In this document: one piece after another, positions 1 to 7,712 of the stretch
Numbering within the stretch: position 1 is the stretch's first letter
Layout of the letters: each line of letters begins with the position of its first letter
Assembly (NCBI GenBank): GCA_963833115.1
Contig: CAWHWS010000002.1
Span: forward strand, 2,356,001 to 2,420,000
Source: Hasllibacter sp963833115
Lineage (GTDB): Bacteria; Pseudomonadota; Alphaproteobacteria; Rhodobacterales; Rhodobacteraceae
Length of the DNA: 64,000 bases
Direction: 5' to 3'
Translations under genes and position numbers: made by a program
The notes under the pieces: model-generated
What the model was told of the DNA's origin: nothing
Seen by the model: only the letters and a program-made list of their open reading frames with translations
Databases searched by the model: none

Positions 1-41
1 TACTTCGCCGCGCGGGCGTAGTCGACGGATTGCGTTGCCAT
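1..41 (-). CDS. nuoI: NADH-quinone oxidoreductase subunit I, N-terminal end only
   Basis: Only the first 13 complete codons lie in the window, starting at an ATG whose first base is 41 and reading leftwards (MATQSVDYARAAK). This matches the start of rhodobacterial NuoI, the peripheral-arm subunit that holds two 4Fe-4S clusters. It follows the nuoH stop by a single base, the usual nuoH-nuoI order. The call rests on position and the short N-terminus, since the cluster-binding cysteines are outside the window. Confidence 0.75.
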   Translation of the reverse strand, partial: MATQSVDYARAAK

Positions 42-42
42 G

Positions 43-1093
43 TCAGTTCACCACCACGGGAATGATCTCCGGCCAGCGGGCCCAGAAGCCTCCGGCCACC
101 TCGAACTTCGCCAGGAACGCCACGATCACCACCCAGCCGAGCGAGAGCGGCAGGAACACCTTCCAGCCGATGCGCATCAACTGATCGTAGCGGTAGCGGG
201 GCACGACCGCCTTCACCATCGAGAACATGAAGAAGACCATCCCGATCTTCAGCACCATCCACAGCGCCCCGTCCGGCAGGAACGGCACCGGCGAGAGCCA
301 TCCGCCGAAGAAGAGCACGCTGATGAGGGCGCACATGAACACCATCGCGGCGTACTCGCCGATCATGAACAGGAGGAACGGCGTGGACGAGTACTCCACC
401 TGGTAGCCCGCCACGAGCTCGCTCTCCGCCTCCGGCAGGTCGAAGGGCGCGCGGTTCGTCTCCGCCAGCGCGGAGATGAAGAACAGCACCACCATCGGCA
501 GGTGCGGCAGCCAGTACCAGGACAGCATCCCCGCCCCGTCCTGCGCGCGCACGATGTCGCTGAGGTTCAGGGACCCGGTCGAGATGATGACGCCCACCAG
601 GATCAGGCCGATCGACACCTCGTAGCTGATCATCTGCGCCGCCGAGCGCAGGCTGCCCAGGAACGGGTACTTCGAGTTCGACGCCCAGCCCGCCCATGAT
701 CACGCCGTAGACCTCCAGCGAGGAGATCGCGAACACGTAGAGGATCGCCACGTTGAGGTCGGCGAGCACCCAGCCCTCGGCGAAGGGGATCACCGCCCAG
801 AGCATGATCGCCAGCACGAAGCTCGCCATCGGCGCCAGGAAGTAGACCGCGCGGTCGGCCCCGGCCGGCACGACGATCTCCTTCAGGGCGTACTTGAAGA
901 AGTCCGCGAAGCTCTGCAGCAAGCCGAAGGGCCCGACCACGTTCGGCCCCTTGCGCATCTGCACCGCGGCCCAGATCTTGCGGTCCGCGTAGAGCAGGAC
1001 CGCGAGGCTCATCAGCAGGAGCACGACCAGCAGCAGCGCCTGCGCCAGGACGATGAGCGCGATCCCCGCGCCGGTCTCGAAGAATCCCGTCAT
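43..1093 (-). CDS. nuoH: NADH-quinone oxidoreductase subunit H, interrupted by a one-base frameshift
   Basis: NuoH is the membrane subunit of complex I that joins the peripheral arm to the membrane arm and forms part of the quinone site. The N-terminal half reads from the ATG at 1093 (MTGFFETGAGIALIV, then DRKIWAAVQMRKGPN and VVGPFGLLQSFADFFK). The C-terminal half is open from 633 down to 43 and contains ETNRAPFDLPEAESELVAG. The two halves are in different frames. Near 689-691 a run of three C replaces the two expected for the conserved GGWASNSKYPFLGSL stretch. Removing one base restores a 349-residue protein, the normal length. The start lies about 70 bases downstream of the nuoG stop. A base-call error is the likeliest cause; a true nuoH loss would be surprising beside intact nuo genes. 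Confidence 0.88.
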
Positions 1094-1163
1094 CGCGTCA
1101 CCTCGCGCGCCCCGTCGTCCGGGCGCCTCCTCTTAACCGCATCGGCCGCGCGGGCGCCAGCGC

Positions 1164-3167
1164 TCACTCCGCGGCAAGGGGCGCCGCGCGCCGCCCCGCG
1201 GCGGCCCGGCTGAGCTGCGCCATCACCTCGCTCGCCCTCGCGATCGGATTGGTCATGTAGAAATCGGAGATGAGGTTCACGAACGGCACCTCCGTCGCCT
1301 CCCCGGCCGCCTCGGCGCGCCATTCGTTGCGCGGCACCTCGCCCACCCGCCCGAGGTGCGGATGCGCCTTCACCAGCGCCTGGCGAAGCTGCGCCAGCGA
1401 GTCGTAGGGAAGCTGCGCGCCGAGCTCGGCGGAGAGCGCGCGCAGGATGGCCCAGTTCTCCTTGGCCTCCCCGGGCGCGAAGCCCGCGCGCTGGGCGACT
1501 TGCGGGCGCCCTTCCAGGTTCACGAACAGCCCCGGCTCCTCGGTATAGGCCGCGGCGGGCAGGATCACGTCCGCCCGGTGCGCCCCGCGGTCGCCATGCG
1601 AGCCCTGGTAGACGACGAACGCCCCGGCCGGGATCTCGAGCTCGTCCGCGCCCAGGTTGTAGATCGCCTCCGCCCCCAGCGCGGCCTCGATCCCGCCCTC
1701 GCAGGTGGCGCCCACGTCCATCGCGCCGACGCGGCCGGCCGCGTGGTGCAGGACCATCAGCCCCGCGCCCCGCGCCTCGGCGATGCCCATCGCGGTGCCC
1801 AGGATCGCCGCGCCGTCGGGCCGCGCCAGCGCCCCCATCCCGACGATCACGATCCCGCCCGCATCCGACGCCTCGCCCGCCAGCCGCTCCAGCGCCGCGG
1901 CGCCCTCGCCCAGATGCTCGACCTCGTAGGTCAGGTCCGCCGCCGCGCCGATCCGCGCCACGCGCGCGCCCTTGGCCCATGCCTTGCGGATGCGCGCGTT
2001 CAGGACCGGCGCCTCGGTGCGCGGGTTGGACCCGATCAGGAGGACCTCCTCCGCGTCGTCCAGATCCTCGATCCGCGCGGTCCCGACATAGCCCGACCGG
2101 TTGCCCGCGGGCAGCGCCTCGCCCAGGGTCCGGCACTCGGCCACCCCGCCGAGGCCGTCCATCAGGCCCTTGAGGGCGAACGCCGCCTCCACGGGGGCCA
2201 GGTCGCCGACGATCCCCGCCACGCGCCGGCCCTTCATCCCCGCCGCCGCCGCCGCCAGCGCCTCCGGCCAGCTCGCCGGCTGCAGCCGCCCTCCGCGCCG
2301 GACGTAGGGCTTGTCGAGCCGCTGCCGGCGCAGCCCGTCCCAGGTGAACCGCGTCTTGTCGCTGATCCACTCCTCGTTCACGCCGTCATGGTTGATCGGC
2401 AGGACGCGCATCACCTCGCGCCCCTTGGTGTCCACCCGGATCGAGGCGCCCATGCCGTCCATCACGTCCACGCTCTCGGTGTGCGACAGCTCCCAGGGCC
2501 GCGCCGTGAACGCGTAGGGCTTCGAGACAAGGGCGCCGACCGGACACAGGTCGATGATGTTGCCCTGCAATTCGCTGTCCAGCGTCTCGCCCAGGTAGGA
2601 CGTGATCTCCGCGTCCTCGCCGCGCCCGGTCTGGCCCATCTGCGTGACGCCCGCGACCTCGGTCGTGAACCGCACGCAGCGGGTGCAGGAGATGCAGCGC
2701 GTCATGTGCGTCTCGACCAGCGGCCCGAGGTCGAGATCCGTCACCGCCCGCTTCGCCTCGCGGTAGCGCGAGAAATCGACCCCGTAGGCCATCGCCTGAT
2801 CCTGCAGGTCGCACTCGCCCCCCTGGTCGCAGATCGGGCAGTCGAGCGGGTGGTTGATGAGCAGGAACTCCATCACCCCCTCGCGCGCCTTCTTCACCAT
2901 GGGCGAGTTGGTGCGCACCTCGGGCGGCGCGCCGTCCTTGCCGGGGCGCAGGTCCTTGACCTGCATCGCGCAGGACGCCGCCGGCTTGGGCGGGCCGCCG
3001 ACGACCTCGACGAGGCACATCCGGCAGTTGCCGGCGATCGACAGGCGCTCATGATAGCAGAAGCGCGGGATCTCGATCCCCGCCTCCTCGCAGGCCTGGA
3101 TGAGGGTCAGCCGCGGATCGACCTCGATCTCGGCTCCGTCGATGACGATCTTGCGAAGCTCGGTCAT
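1164..3167 (-). CDS. nuoG: NADH-quinone oxidoreductase subunit G
   Basis: Large iron-sulphur subunit of the complex I peripheral arm, carrying electrons from NuoF/E towards NuoI and NuoB. The 667-residue protein opens with the 2Fe-2S ferredoxin fold (CYHERLSIAGNCRMC, residues about 38-52), then CPICDQGGECDLQD and CISCTRCVRF for the 4Fe-4S clusters, followed by a molybdopterin-oxidoreductase-like half. The ATG at 3167 (MTELRKIVIDGAEIEV) was chosen over an upstream in-frame start because GTGAGGTG sits just before it and homologues begin here. It follows the DUF5333 gene after 76 bases and precedes nuoH. The length is normal for alphaproteobacteria. Confidence 0.96.
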   Translation of the reverse strand: MTELRKIVIDGAEIEVDPRLTLIQACEEAGIEIPRFCYHERLSIAGNCRMCLVEVVGGPPKPAASCAMQVKDLRPGKDGAPPEVRTNSPMVKKAREGVMEFLLINHPLDCPICDQGGECDLQDQAMAYGVDFSRYREAKRAVTDLDLGPLVETHMTRCISCTRCVRFTTEVAGVTQMGQTGRGEDAEITSYLGETLDSELQGNIIDLCPVGALVSKPYAFTARPWELSHTESVDVMDGMGASIRVDTKGREVMRVLPINHDGVNEEWISDKTRFTWDGLRRQRLDKPYVRRGGRLQPASWPEALAAAAAGMKGRRVAGIVGDLAPVEAAFALKGLMDGLGGVAECRTLGEALPAGNRSGYVGTARIEDLDDAEEVLLIGSNPRTEAPVLNARIRKAWAKGARVARIGAAADLTYEVEHLGEGAAALERLAGEASDAGGIVIVGMGALARPDGAAILGTAMGIAEARGAGLMVLHHAAGRVGAMDVGATCEGGIEAALGAEAIYNLGADELEIPAGAFVVYQGSHGDRGAHRADVILPAAAYTEEPGLFVNLEGRPQVAQRAGFAPGEAKENWAILRALSAELGAQLPYDSLAQLRQALVKAHPHLGRVGEVPRNEWRAEAAGEATEVPFVNLISDFYMTNPIARASEVMAQLSRAAAGRRAAPLAAE

Positions 3168-3243
3168 GGGGCACCTCACGCGCTGGGCTCGGCGCGGCCT
3201 AGCCGCCGGCCCGCCGGGGTTCAAGTGACAGGGCGCCGCCCCC

Positions 3244-3642
3244 CTACCCGCGCAGGAGCCGGCCCACGGCGCTGCCGGCCGCGATCTCCTCGCGCGCGAT
3301 GCGGCAATGGGCCGCCTCGTCGCCCCGCCGCGCGCCCCGAGCGGCGAGCCGGTCCGCGGCGATCGCGCGCAGGCGGTCCTTGTGCCCGCGATCCTCGATG
3401 TAGTCCTCGATCGTGTCCCTGTCGTAGCCGAGGTCGAGCGCCACCCGCGCGATGCCGCGCAGGTAGGTGTAGGCCCGAACCATGCGCGCGTCCACGCTGC
3501 CGCAGGTCTTGCGGAGCTGGTCCGCCATCCCGACGACCACGAGCGCCTCGGTCACCCGCGGCTCGTCGGCCAGCGCCGCGGCGGCGGGCCCGCCGGCGAG
3601 GGACCCCGCCACCGCCGCCGCGAGGGCCGCCCCTCGCCTCAT
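3244..3642 (-). CDS. DUF5333 family secreted protein
   Basis: A 132-residue protein with an N-terminal signal peptide (alanine-rich, ending near AAAALA). The rest resembles DUF5333, a rhodobacterial family of unknown function: the pattern ADQLRKTCGSVDARMVRAY followed by LGYDRDTIEDYI and a final RGSA-like segment (AAGSAVGRLLRG). Two cysteines (in KTCGS and AHCRIA) could pair after export. Its ATG overlaps the stop of the EF-hand gene (ATGA), so the two are probably translated together. It sits directly upstream of nuoG, where relatives also carry it, which suggests a complex I-linked or merely co-transcribed role. Confidence 0.8.
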   Translation of the reverse strand: MRRGAALAAAVAGSLAGGPAAAALADEPRVTEALVVVGMADQLRKTCGSVDARMVRAYTYLRGIARVALDLGYDRDTIEDYIEDRGHKDRLRAIAADRLAARGARRGDEAAHCRIAREEIAAGSAVGRLLRG

Positions 3643-4151
3643 GGCCTGTCCTCGAGGGCGTTGCGCATGGCCACCGAGTAGACGAACCGCTGCAGGAACT
3701 CGGTGCGCGACACGCCCCCGTCCCCGTCCGCGTCGGACGCGGCGATCGACCGGGCGATCCCGTCCGAATGCTCGGCGGCCGTCACGCGGCCGTCGCGGTC
3801 GTCGTCGAGCACGTCGAACGCGATCCCGATGGCGGTGTCGTAGGCCTGCGTTCGGTCCCGGAACGCCGCGATGTCCGCCATGCCGAACTCCCAGCCGCGC
3901 ATCTCCGAGAGGGTCAGATCGCCGCTCGCGTCCACGTCCATCGACGTGAAGATCCGCTGCGCGAACGCGTCCGCCTCATCGAGCGCGATCTTGCCGTCCC
4001 GGTCCACGTCCATCTCCGCCGCGATGCTCTCGGCCCGCGCGATCCCCGTGTCGGGACGCGCGCGCGCGTCGGTCTGGGCCAGGACGGGGCCGGCCGCGGC
4101 CAGCGCGGCGAGGAGCGCGGCGGTCGGCGCGATGAGGCGTGCGGGGGACAT
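3639..4151 (-). CDS. Periplasmic EF-hand calcium-binding protein
   Basis: A 170-residue protein with a signal peptide (MSPARLIAPTAALLAALAAA, cleavage expected after VLA near residue 25) and four EF-hand loops in a row: DVDRDGKIALDE, DVDASGDLTLSE, DDDRDGRVTAAE and DADGDGGVSRTE. All four keep aspartates at positions 1, 3 and 5, so calcium binding is likely. The ATG at 4151 is preceded by GAGGAG at good spacing; the longer upstream reading has no signal peptide and was rejected. The stop overlaps the DUF5333 start. A 16-bp perfect palindrome lies about 40 bases upstream. Its role within the nuo cluster is unknown. Confidence 0.88.
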   Translation of the reverse strand: MSPARLIAPTAALLAALAAAGPVLAQTDARARPDTGIARAESIAAEMDVDRDGKIALDEADAFAQRIFTSMDVDASGDLTLSEMRGWEFGMADIAAFRDRTQAYDTAIGIAFDVLDDDRDGRVTAAEHSDGIARSIAASDADGDGGVSRTEFLQRFVYSVAMRNALEDRP

Positions 4152-4186
4152 CGTGATACTCCTCGAGGACGTGTCCGCCATATCTG

Positions 4187-4213
4187 GCGACTGAACCGAT
4201 CGGTTCAAGTCGC
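4187..4213. promoter_or_regulatory. Long palindrome upstream of the EF-hand gene, operator candidate
   Basis: A perfect 16-bp palindrome, TGAACCGATCGGTTCA at 4192-4207, is flanked by GCGAC and GTCGC arms that extend it with one unpaired base. It lies about 40 bases upstream of the EF-hand start, in the leader or promoter. The ACCGATCGGT core resembles operators of TetR-family repressors, but no TetR-like gene is in the window, so the regulator is unknown. Confidence 0.5.
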
Positions 4214-4373
4214 GACGGGACGATCGAGGGGGGGCGTCGCCCCGCCGCATTCCCGATCTGGCGCCGAGCGCCCCGCGCCTCAAGCGCGGCGGCCCGTCAT
4301 CCGATGACGCGCCCCCGCTGGCGCGGCATCGCCCGGCCACCGCGGCCCGCCCTTCGCCGGCCGGCCGGCGGCA

Positions 4374-4865
4374 TCAGGCGGCGAACGCCGACCAGGCAGC
4401 CAGGATCGCCAGCCCCAGCGTGCACAGGAGGCCCACCGCCCAGGTCGCGGACCGCGCCGTCTGGTTCACCGTCCCGACATGCACCGCCGCCGTCGCGATC
4501 CGCGCGACGAGGAACGCCGACGCCAGCAGGTTGACCCAGAACGGCGGCGCGCCGGCGAGGATCGCCGCCGCCGTCGCGGCCACGAACGGACCCGCCGCCT
4601 CGATCGCGTTCATCTGCGCGCGGTGGGCGCGGTAGCCGCGATCGTCGTAGTTCCGCACCGGATGCCCCGACGGCGTCCGCTCGCCATAAGGCGTCGCGAC
4701 CGCGAGGATCGCCAGGACCGGCATCAGGACGGCCCATCCGGCCAGCGCCACGAGCGCGTGCCCGTAGGCCGCGGCGACGGAGCGCAGGACGTCCCCCGTC
4801 CCGGCGACGTCCTGCGCGAGCGCCGGCCCCGCGATCAGGCAGGCCAGCGCGGCGAGGCGGATCAT
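4374..4865 (-). CDS. MAPEG family membrane protein
   Basis: A 163-residue protein with about four hydrophobic segments. The loop motif YDDRGYRAHRAQMNAIEAAG followed by ANLLAS-like residues and AARIATAAVHVGTVNQTARS matches the MAPEG fold (membrane-associated proteins in eicosanoid and glutathione metabolism), here the bacterial MAPEG/YecN-like type of unknown substrate. The start at 4865 overlaps the nuoF stop (ATGA), implying translational coupling and expression with complex I. The first segment (LAALACLIAGPALAQ) also looks like a signal sequence. A glutathione or peroxide role is possible by family but is not shown. Confidence 0.8.
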   Translation of the reverse strand: MIRLAALACLIAGPALAQDVAGTGDVLRSVAAAYGHALVALAGWAVLMPVLAILAVATPYGERTPSGHPVRNYDDRGYRAHRAQMNAIEAAGPFVAATAAAILAGAPPFWVNLLASAFLVARIATAAVHVGTVNQTARSATWAVGLLCTLGLAILAAWSAFAA

Positions 4866-6154
4866 TCCGCCGCGACCCGCGCCGGGCCGCGCCGCTTGTG
4901 GGCGATGCGCTCCTCGATCTCCCCGCGGAAGTGGCGGATCAGGCCCTGGATCGGCCAGGCGGCGGCGTCGCCCAGGGCGCAGATCGTGTGCCCCTCCACC
5001 TGCTTGGTCACGTCGAGCAGCATGTCGATCTCCGCCGGCTCGGCCTCGCCCGTCACGAGGCGGTCCATCACCCGCATCATCCAGCCCGTGCCCTCGCGGC
5101 ACGGGGTGCACTGCCCGCAGCTCTCGTGCTTGTAGAACTTCGACAGCCGCCAGATCGCCTTGATGACGTCCGTATCCCGATCCATCACGATCACGGCGGC
5201 GGTGCCCAGCCCCGACTGCTTCTCGCGCAGCCAGTCAAAGTCCATGATCGCCTCCTTCGCGGTCGAGGCCGGCAGCATCGGCACCGAGGACCCGCCCGGG
5301 ATCACCGCCTTGAGGTTGCCCCACCCGCCGCGGATGCCGCCGCAATGGCGATCGATCAGCTCCTCGAACGGGATGCTCATCGCCTCCTCGACGACGCAGG
5401 GGTTGTTCACGTGCCCCGAGATCGCGAAGAGCTTGGTCCCGGTGTTGTTCTTCCGCCCGAACCCTGCGAACCACTCGCCGCCCCGGCGCAGGATCGTCGG
5501 CACCACGGCGATGCTCTCGACGTTGTTCACCGTGGTCGGGCAGCCGTAGAGCCCCGCGCCCGCCGGGAAGGGCGGCTTCATGCGCGGCATGCCCTTCTTG
5601 CCCTCGAGGCTCTCCAGCAGCGCCGTCTCCTCGCCGCAGATATAGGCGCCCGCGCCGTGCACGAGGTAGAGGTCGAAGTCCCAGCCCGACTTGGCGGCGT
5701 CCGGCCCCAGGAGCCCGTCCTCGTAGGCCTCGTCGATCGCCGCCTGCAGGGCCTCGCGCTCGCGGATGTACTCGCCCCGGATGTAGATGTAGGCCGCGTG
5801 CGCCCCCATGCACGAGGCCGCGATCAGGCAGCCCTCGATCAGGGTGTGGGGATCGTGGCGCATGATCTCCCGGTCCTTGCAGGTCCCGGGCTCGGATTCG
5901 TCCGCGTTGATCACGAGGAAATGCGGCCGCCCGTCGCTCTCCTTGGGCATGAACGACCACTTGAGGCCGGTGGGGAAGCCCGCCCCGCCCCGCCCGCGAA
6001 GGCCGGACTCCTTCATCTCCTGGATGATGGCGTCCTTGCCCCGCGCGATCAGGTCCGCCGTGCCGTCCCACGCGCCCCGGCTCTTCGCGCCCTTCAGGGA
6101 CCGGTCCGCCATGCCGTAGATGTTGGTGAAGATGCGGTCCTCGTCGCGCAGCAT
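4862..6154 (-). CDS. nuoF: NADH-quinone oxidoreductase subunit F
   Basis: The NADH- and FMN-binding subunit of complex I and the entry point for electrons. The 430-residue protein has the glycine-rich NADH site GRGGAGFPTGLKWSF (about residues 54-68), the FMN-region motifs NADESEPGTCKDREI and GAGAYICGEETALLES, and the C-terminal 4Fe-4S ligands ESCGQCTPCREGTGW plus a fourth cysteine (TICALGDAAAW). It begins 9 bases after the DUF5337 gene and its stop overlaps the MAPEG start. Length and motifs are normal. Confidence 0.97.
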   Translation of the reverse strand: MLRDEDRIFTNIYGMADRSLKGAKSRGAWDGTADLIARGKDAIIQEMKESGLRGRGGAGFPTGLKWSFMPKESDGRPHFLVINADESEPGTCKDREIMRHDPHTLIEGCLIAASCMGAHAAYIYIRGEYIREREALQAAIDEAYEDGLLGPDAAKSGWDFDLYLVHGAGAYICGEETALLESLEGKKGMPRMKPPFPAGAGLYGCPTTVNNVESIAVVPTILRRGGEWFAGFGRKNNTGTKLFAISGHVNNPCVVEEAMSIPFEELIDRHCGGIRGGWGNLKAVIPGGSSVPMLPASTAKEAIMDFDWLREKQSGLGTAAVIVMDRDTDVIKAIWRLSKFYKHESCGQCTPCREGTGWMMRVMDRLVTGEAEPAEIDMLLDVTKQVEGHTICALGDAAAWPIQGLIRHFRGEIEERIAHKRRGPARVAAE

Positions 6155-6163
6155 CGCCGCCTC

Positions 6164-6517
6164 CTATCGTTGGTTGCGCCGCCTGTGCCAGATGCGGGCC
6201 GTCACCGCGAGGGCCCAAATGAACGCACCCAGCGCCATCAGGTCGATCAGGATCGCGTAACGTCCCGGCAGGCCGAGCTCGCGCCCGACGACGTTCGCGC
6301 CCAGCCAAAGCACCATCGCCGCGGCCATCACGATCCCGGCCAGCCGCGCCTGCCGGGCGGTCGCCATCTCCTCGGGCGTGGCGGCGCGCGGCGCCGGGGG
6401 ATGGGGCGCGGGGGGACGCGGGGCGCCCGGCCGCTTGGCGGCGGTGCGCGCGCCGGCGGGCCGCCGCGCCGCGGCCTTGGCCGGCCGCCCGCCCTTGCGG
6501 GAGGGCCCGCGCGCCAT
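6164..6517 (-). CDS. DUF5337 family membrane protein
   Basis: A 117-residue protein with a basic, Ala/Pro/Arg-rich N-terminal half (about residues 1-45) and two transmembrane helices (IVMAAAMVLWLGANVVG and AILIDLMALGAFIWALAV), ending in a basic tail. The pattern of the helical half matches DUF5337, a small rhodobacterial family usually encoded within nuo operons. The gene follows the HhH protein by 3 bases and precedes nuoF by 9. A non-core complex I assembly or accessory role is an inference from location only. Confidence 0.75.
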   Translation of the reverse strand: MARGPSRKGGRPAKAAARRPAGARTAAKRPGAPRPPAPHPPAPRAATPEEMATARQARLAGIVMAAAMVLWLGANVVGRELGLPGRYAILIDLMALGAFIWALAVTARIWHRRRNQR

Positions 6518-6520
6518 GGA

Positions 6521-7582
6521 TCAGCTCCGGTTCACGTGCGGCTCGGCGAACTCGGTGCCGCCGGAAGCCAGCTCGCGCGCCTGCCCGACCCAGTCGTCGC
6601 GGCTCACCCGGCCCTTGAACCCCTGCAGGTTGTCGTCGGCCCAGGCGACCTCGCCGGGGCCCCAGCCGGCGATCTGGTCGAAATGGTAGATCCCCATCCC
6701 GTGCAGCATCTCCTCGAGCACCGGGCCCACGCCGCGGATGCGCTTGAAGTCGTCCGGCCCGCCCTCGCGGGGGGCGTCCAGCCGCGCGGGCTCGACCTGC
6801 TCGGCGGCGCCGTCCCCGGAGAAGGCGCGCGCGGCCTCCTCGGCCGTCTCGCCCGCGGGGGCGTCCGCGTCGGGCATCTCGGCGTCGACGCCGCCGGGAT
6901 CGCCGCCGCCGCCATGCCGCTCAGCGCGGCCCGCCCCGGCCGACAGGACCTCCGCCGCCTCGGCCCCGCTCGGCGCCTCGCTCCCCGCGTCCGGGCGCGG
7001 CATCGTCGGGTCGACGCCGCCGGGATCGCCCGAGCCCACGCTCCCGCCCGCGCTCGTATCGGTCTCCGAAGCCGCGCCGCCGCCGCCGCCGCGCTGCGCG
7101 GCCTCCACCACGCTCGCCGCCACGCCCTGCCCCGGCGCGCCCGCGCCCGGCACCGGCCGCTCGGCCGGCTCGCCGGGGCTGCGCGCGGCCGCCGTGGGCG
7201 CCACCGCCACGTCCGTCTGGCCCCCGGTCGCGCCGCCCACCGCCAGGGTGTCCTGCGTCGTCGTCGGCCGGGCGTCCGCGGCGCCGCCCACGGCCTGCCC
7301 GTCGTCGGGCGTGCCCTTGCGGTAGGTCGAGCGCGGCTCGAACGCGGTCCGGCTCTCGCGCGCGGACGGGGCCGGGTTGCGCAGCAGGATCGCCAGCGCG
7401 ATGCCCACCCCGACCGCCAGCGCCCCGCCGATCCCGATCGCCCCGATCAGGGACCGATCCTCCGTCAGGACCAGGATCGCCACGGCGCAGACCGCGCCCA
7501 CCATCGCGGAGAAGAGGAAGATCCCGAACAGCCCGGCGGGCGCGTTTCGGTTCGGCGGGTTCGGATCGGTCGGCGTCGGCAT
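6521..7582 (-). CDS. Membrane-anchored protein with C-terminal helix-hairpin-helix domain
   Basis: A 353-residue protein in three parts: two N-terminal membrane helices (FGIFLFSAMVGAVCAVAILV and AIGIGGALAVGVGIALAILL), a long disordered linker rich in Gly, Ala, Asp and Glu (about residues 75-280), and a C-terminal domain with RIRGVGPVLEEMLHGMGI followed by FDQIAGWGPGEVAWADDNL. That last part is the helix-hairpin-helix-like module also found at the end of some rhodobacterial NuoE and ribosomal L21 proteins. It sits between nuoE and DUF5337. The function is unknown; the two glycine-loop hairpins suggest protein or nucleic-acid contact. Confidence 0.75.
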   Translation of the reverse strand: MPTPTDPNPPNRNAPAGLFGIFLFSAMVGAVCAVAILVLTEDRSLIGAIGIGGALAVGVGIALAILLRNPAPSARESRTAFEPRSTYRKGTPDDGQAVGGAADARPTTTQDTLAVGGATGGQTDVAVAPTAAARSPGEPAERPVPGAGAPGQGVAASVVEAAQRGGGGGAASETDTSAGGSVGSGDPGGVDPTMPRPDAGSEAPSGAEAAEVLSAGAGRAERHGGGGDPGGVDAEMPDADAPAGETAEEAARAFSGDGAAEQVEPARLDAPREGGPDDFKRIRGVGPVLEEMLHGMGIYHFDQIAGWGPGEVAWADDNLQGFKGRVSRDDWVGQARELASGGTEFAEPHVNRS

Positions 7583-7712
7583 ATCGGGCTCCCCTCGGAC
7601 ATGTCACGGCGGGGCCGCGCCATCTGCGCGTCGCGGACCCCTCATCGCCGCAATCTGCGACATATCGCCCGCGGGCGCCAGAACATCCGGGCGCGCCCCG
7701 CCCGGCGCCCGA

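Noticed and set aside
1356..4307. A 983-codon plus-strand open frame across nuoG and the EF-hand gene
   Set aside because: It is a shadow of minus-strand genes in GC-rich DNA. Its product is Arg/Pro/Gly-rich with no domain, and nuoG is unmistakable on the other strand.
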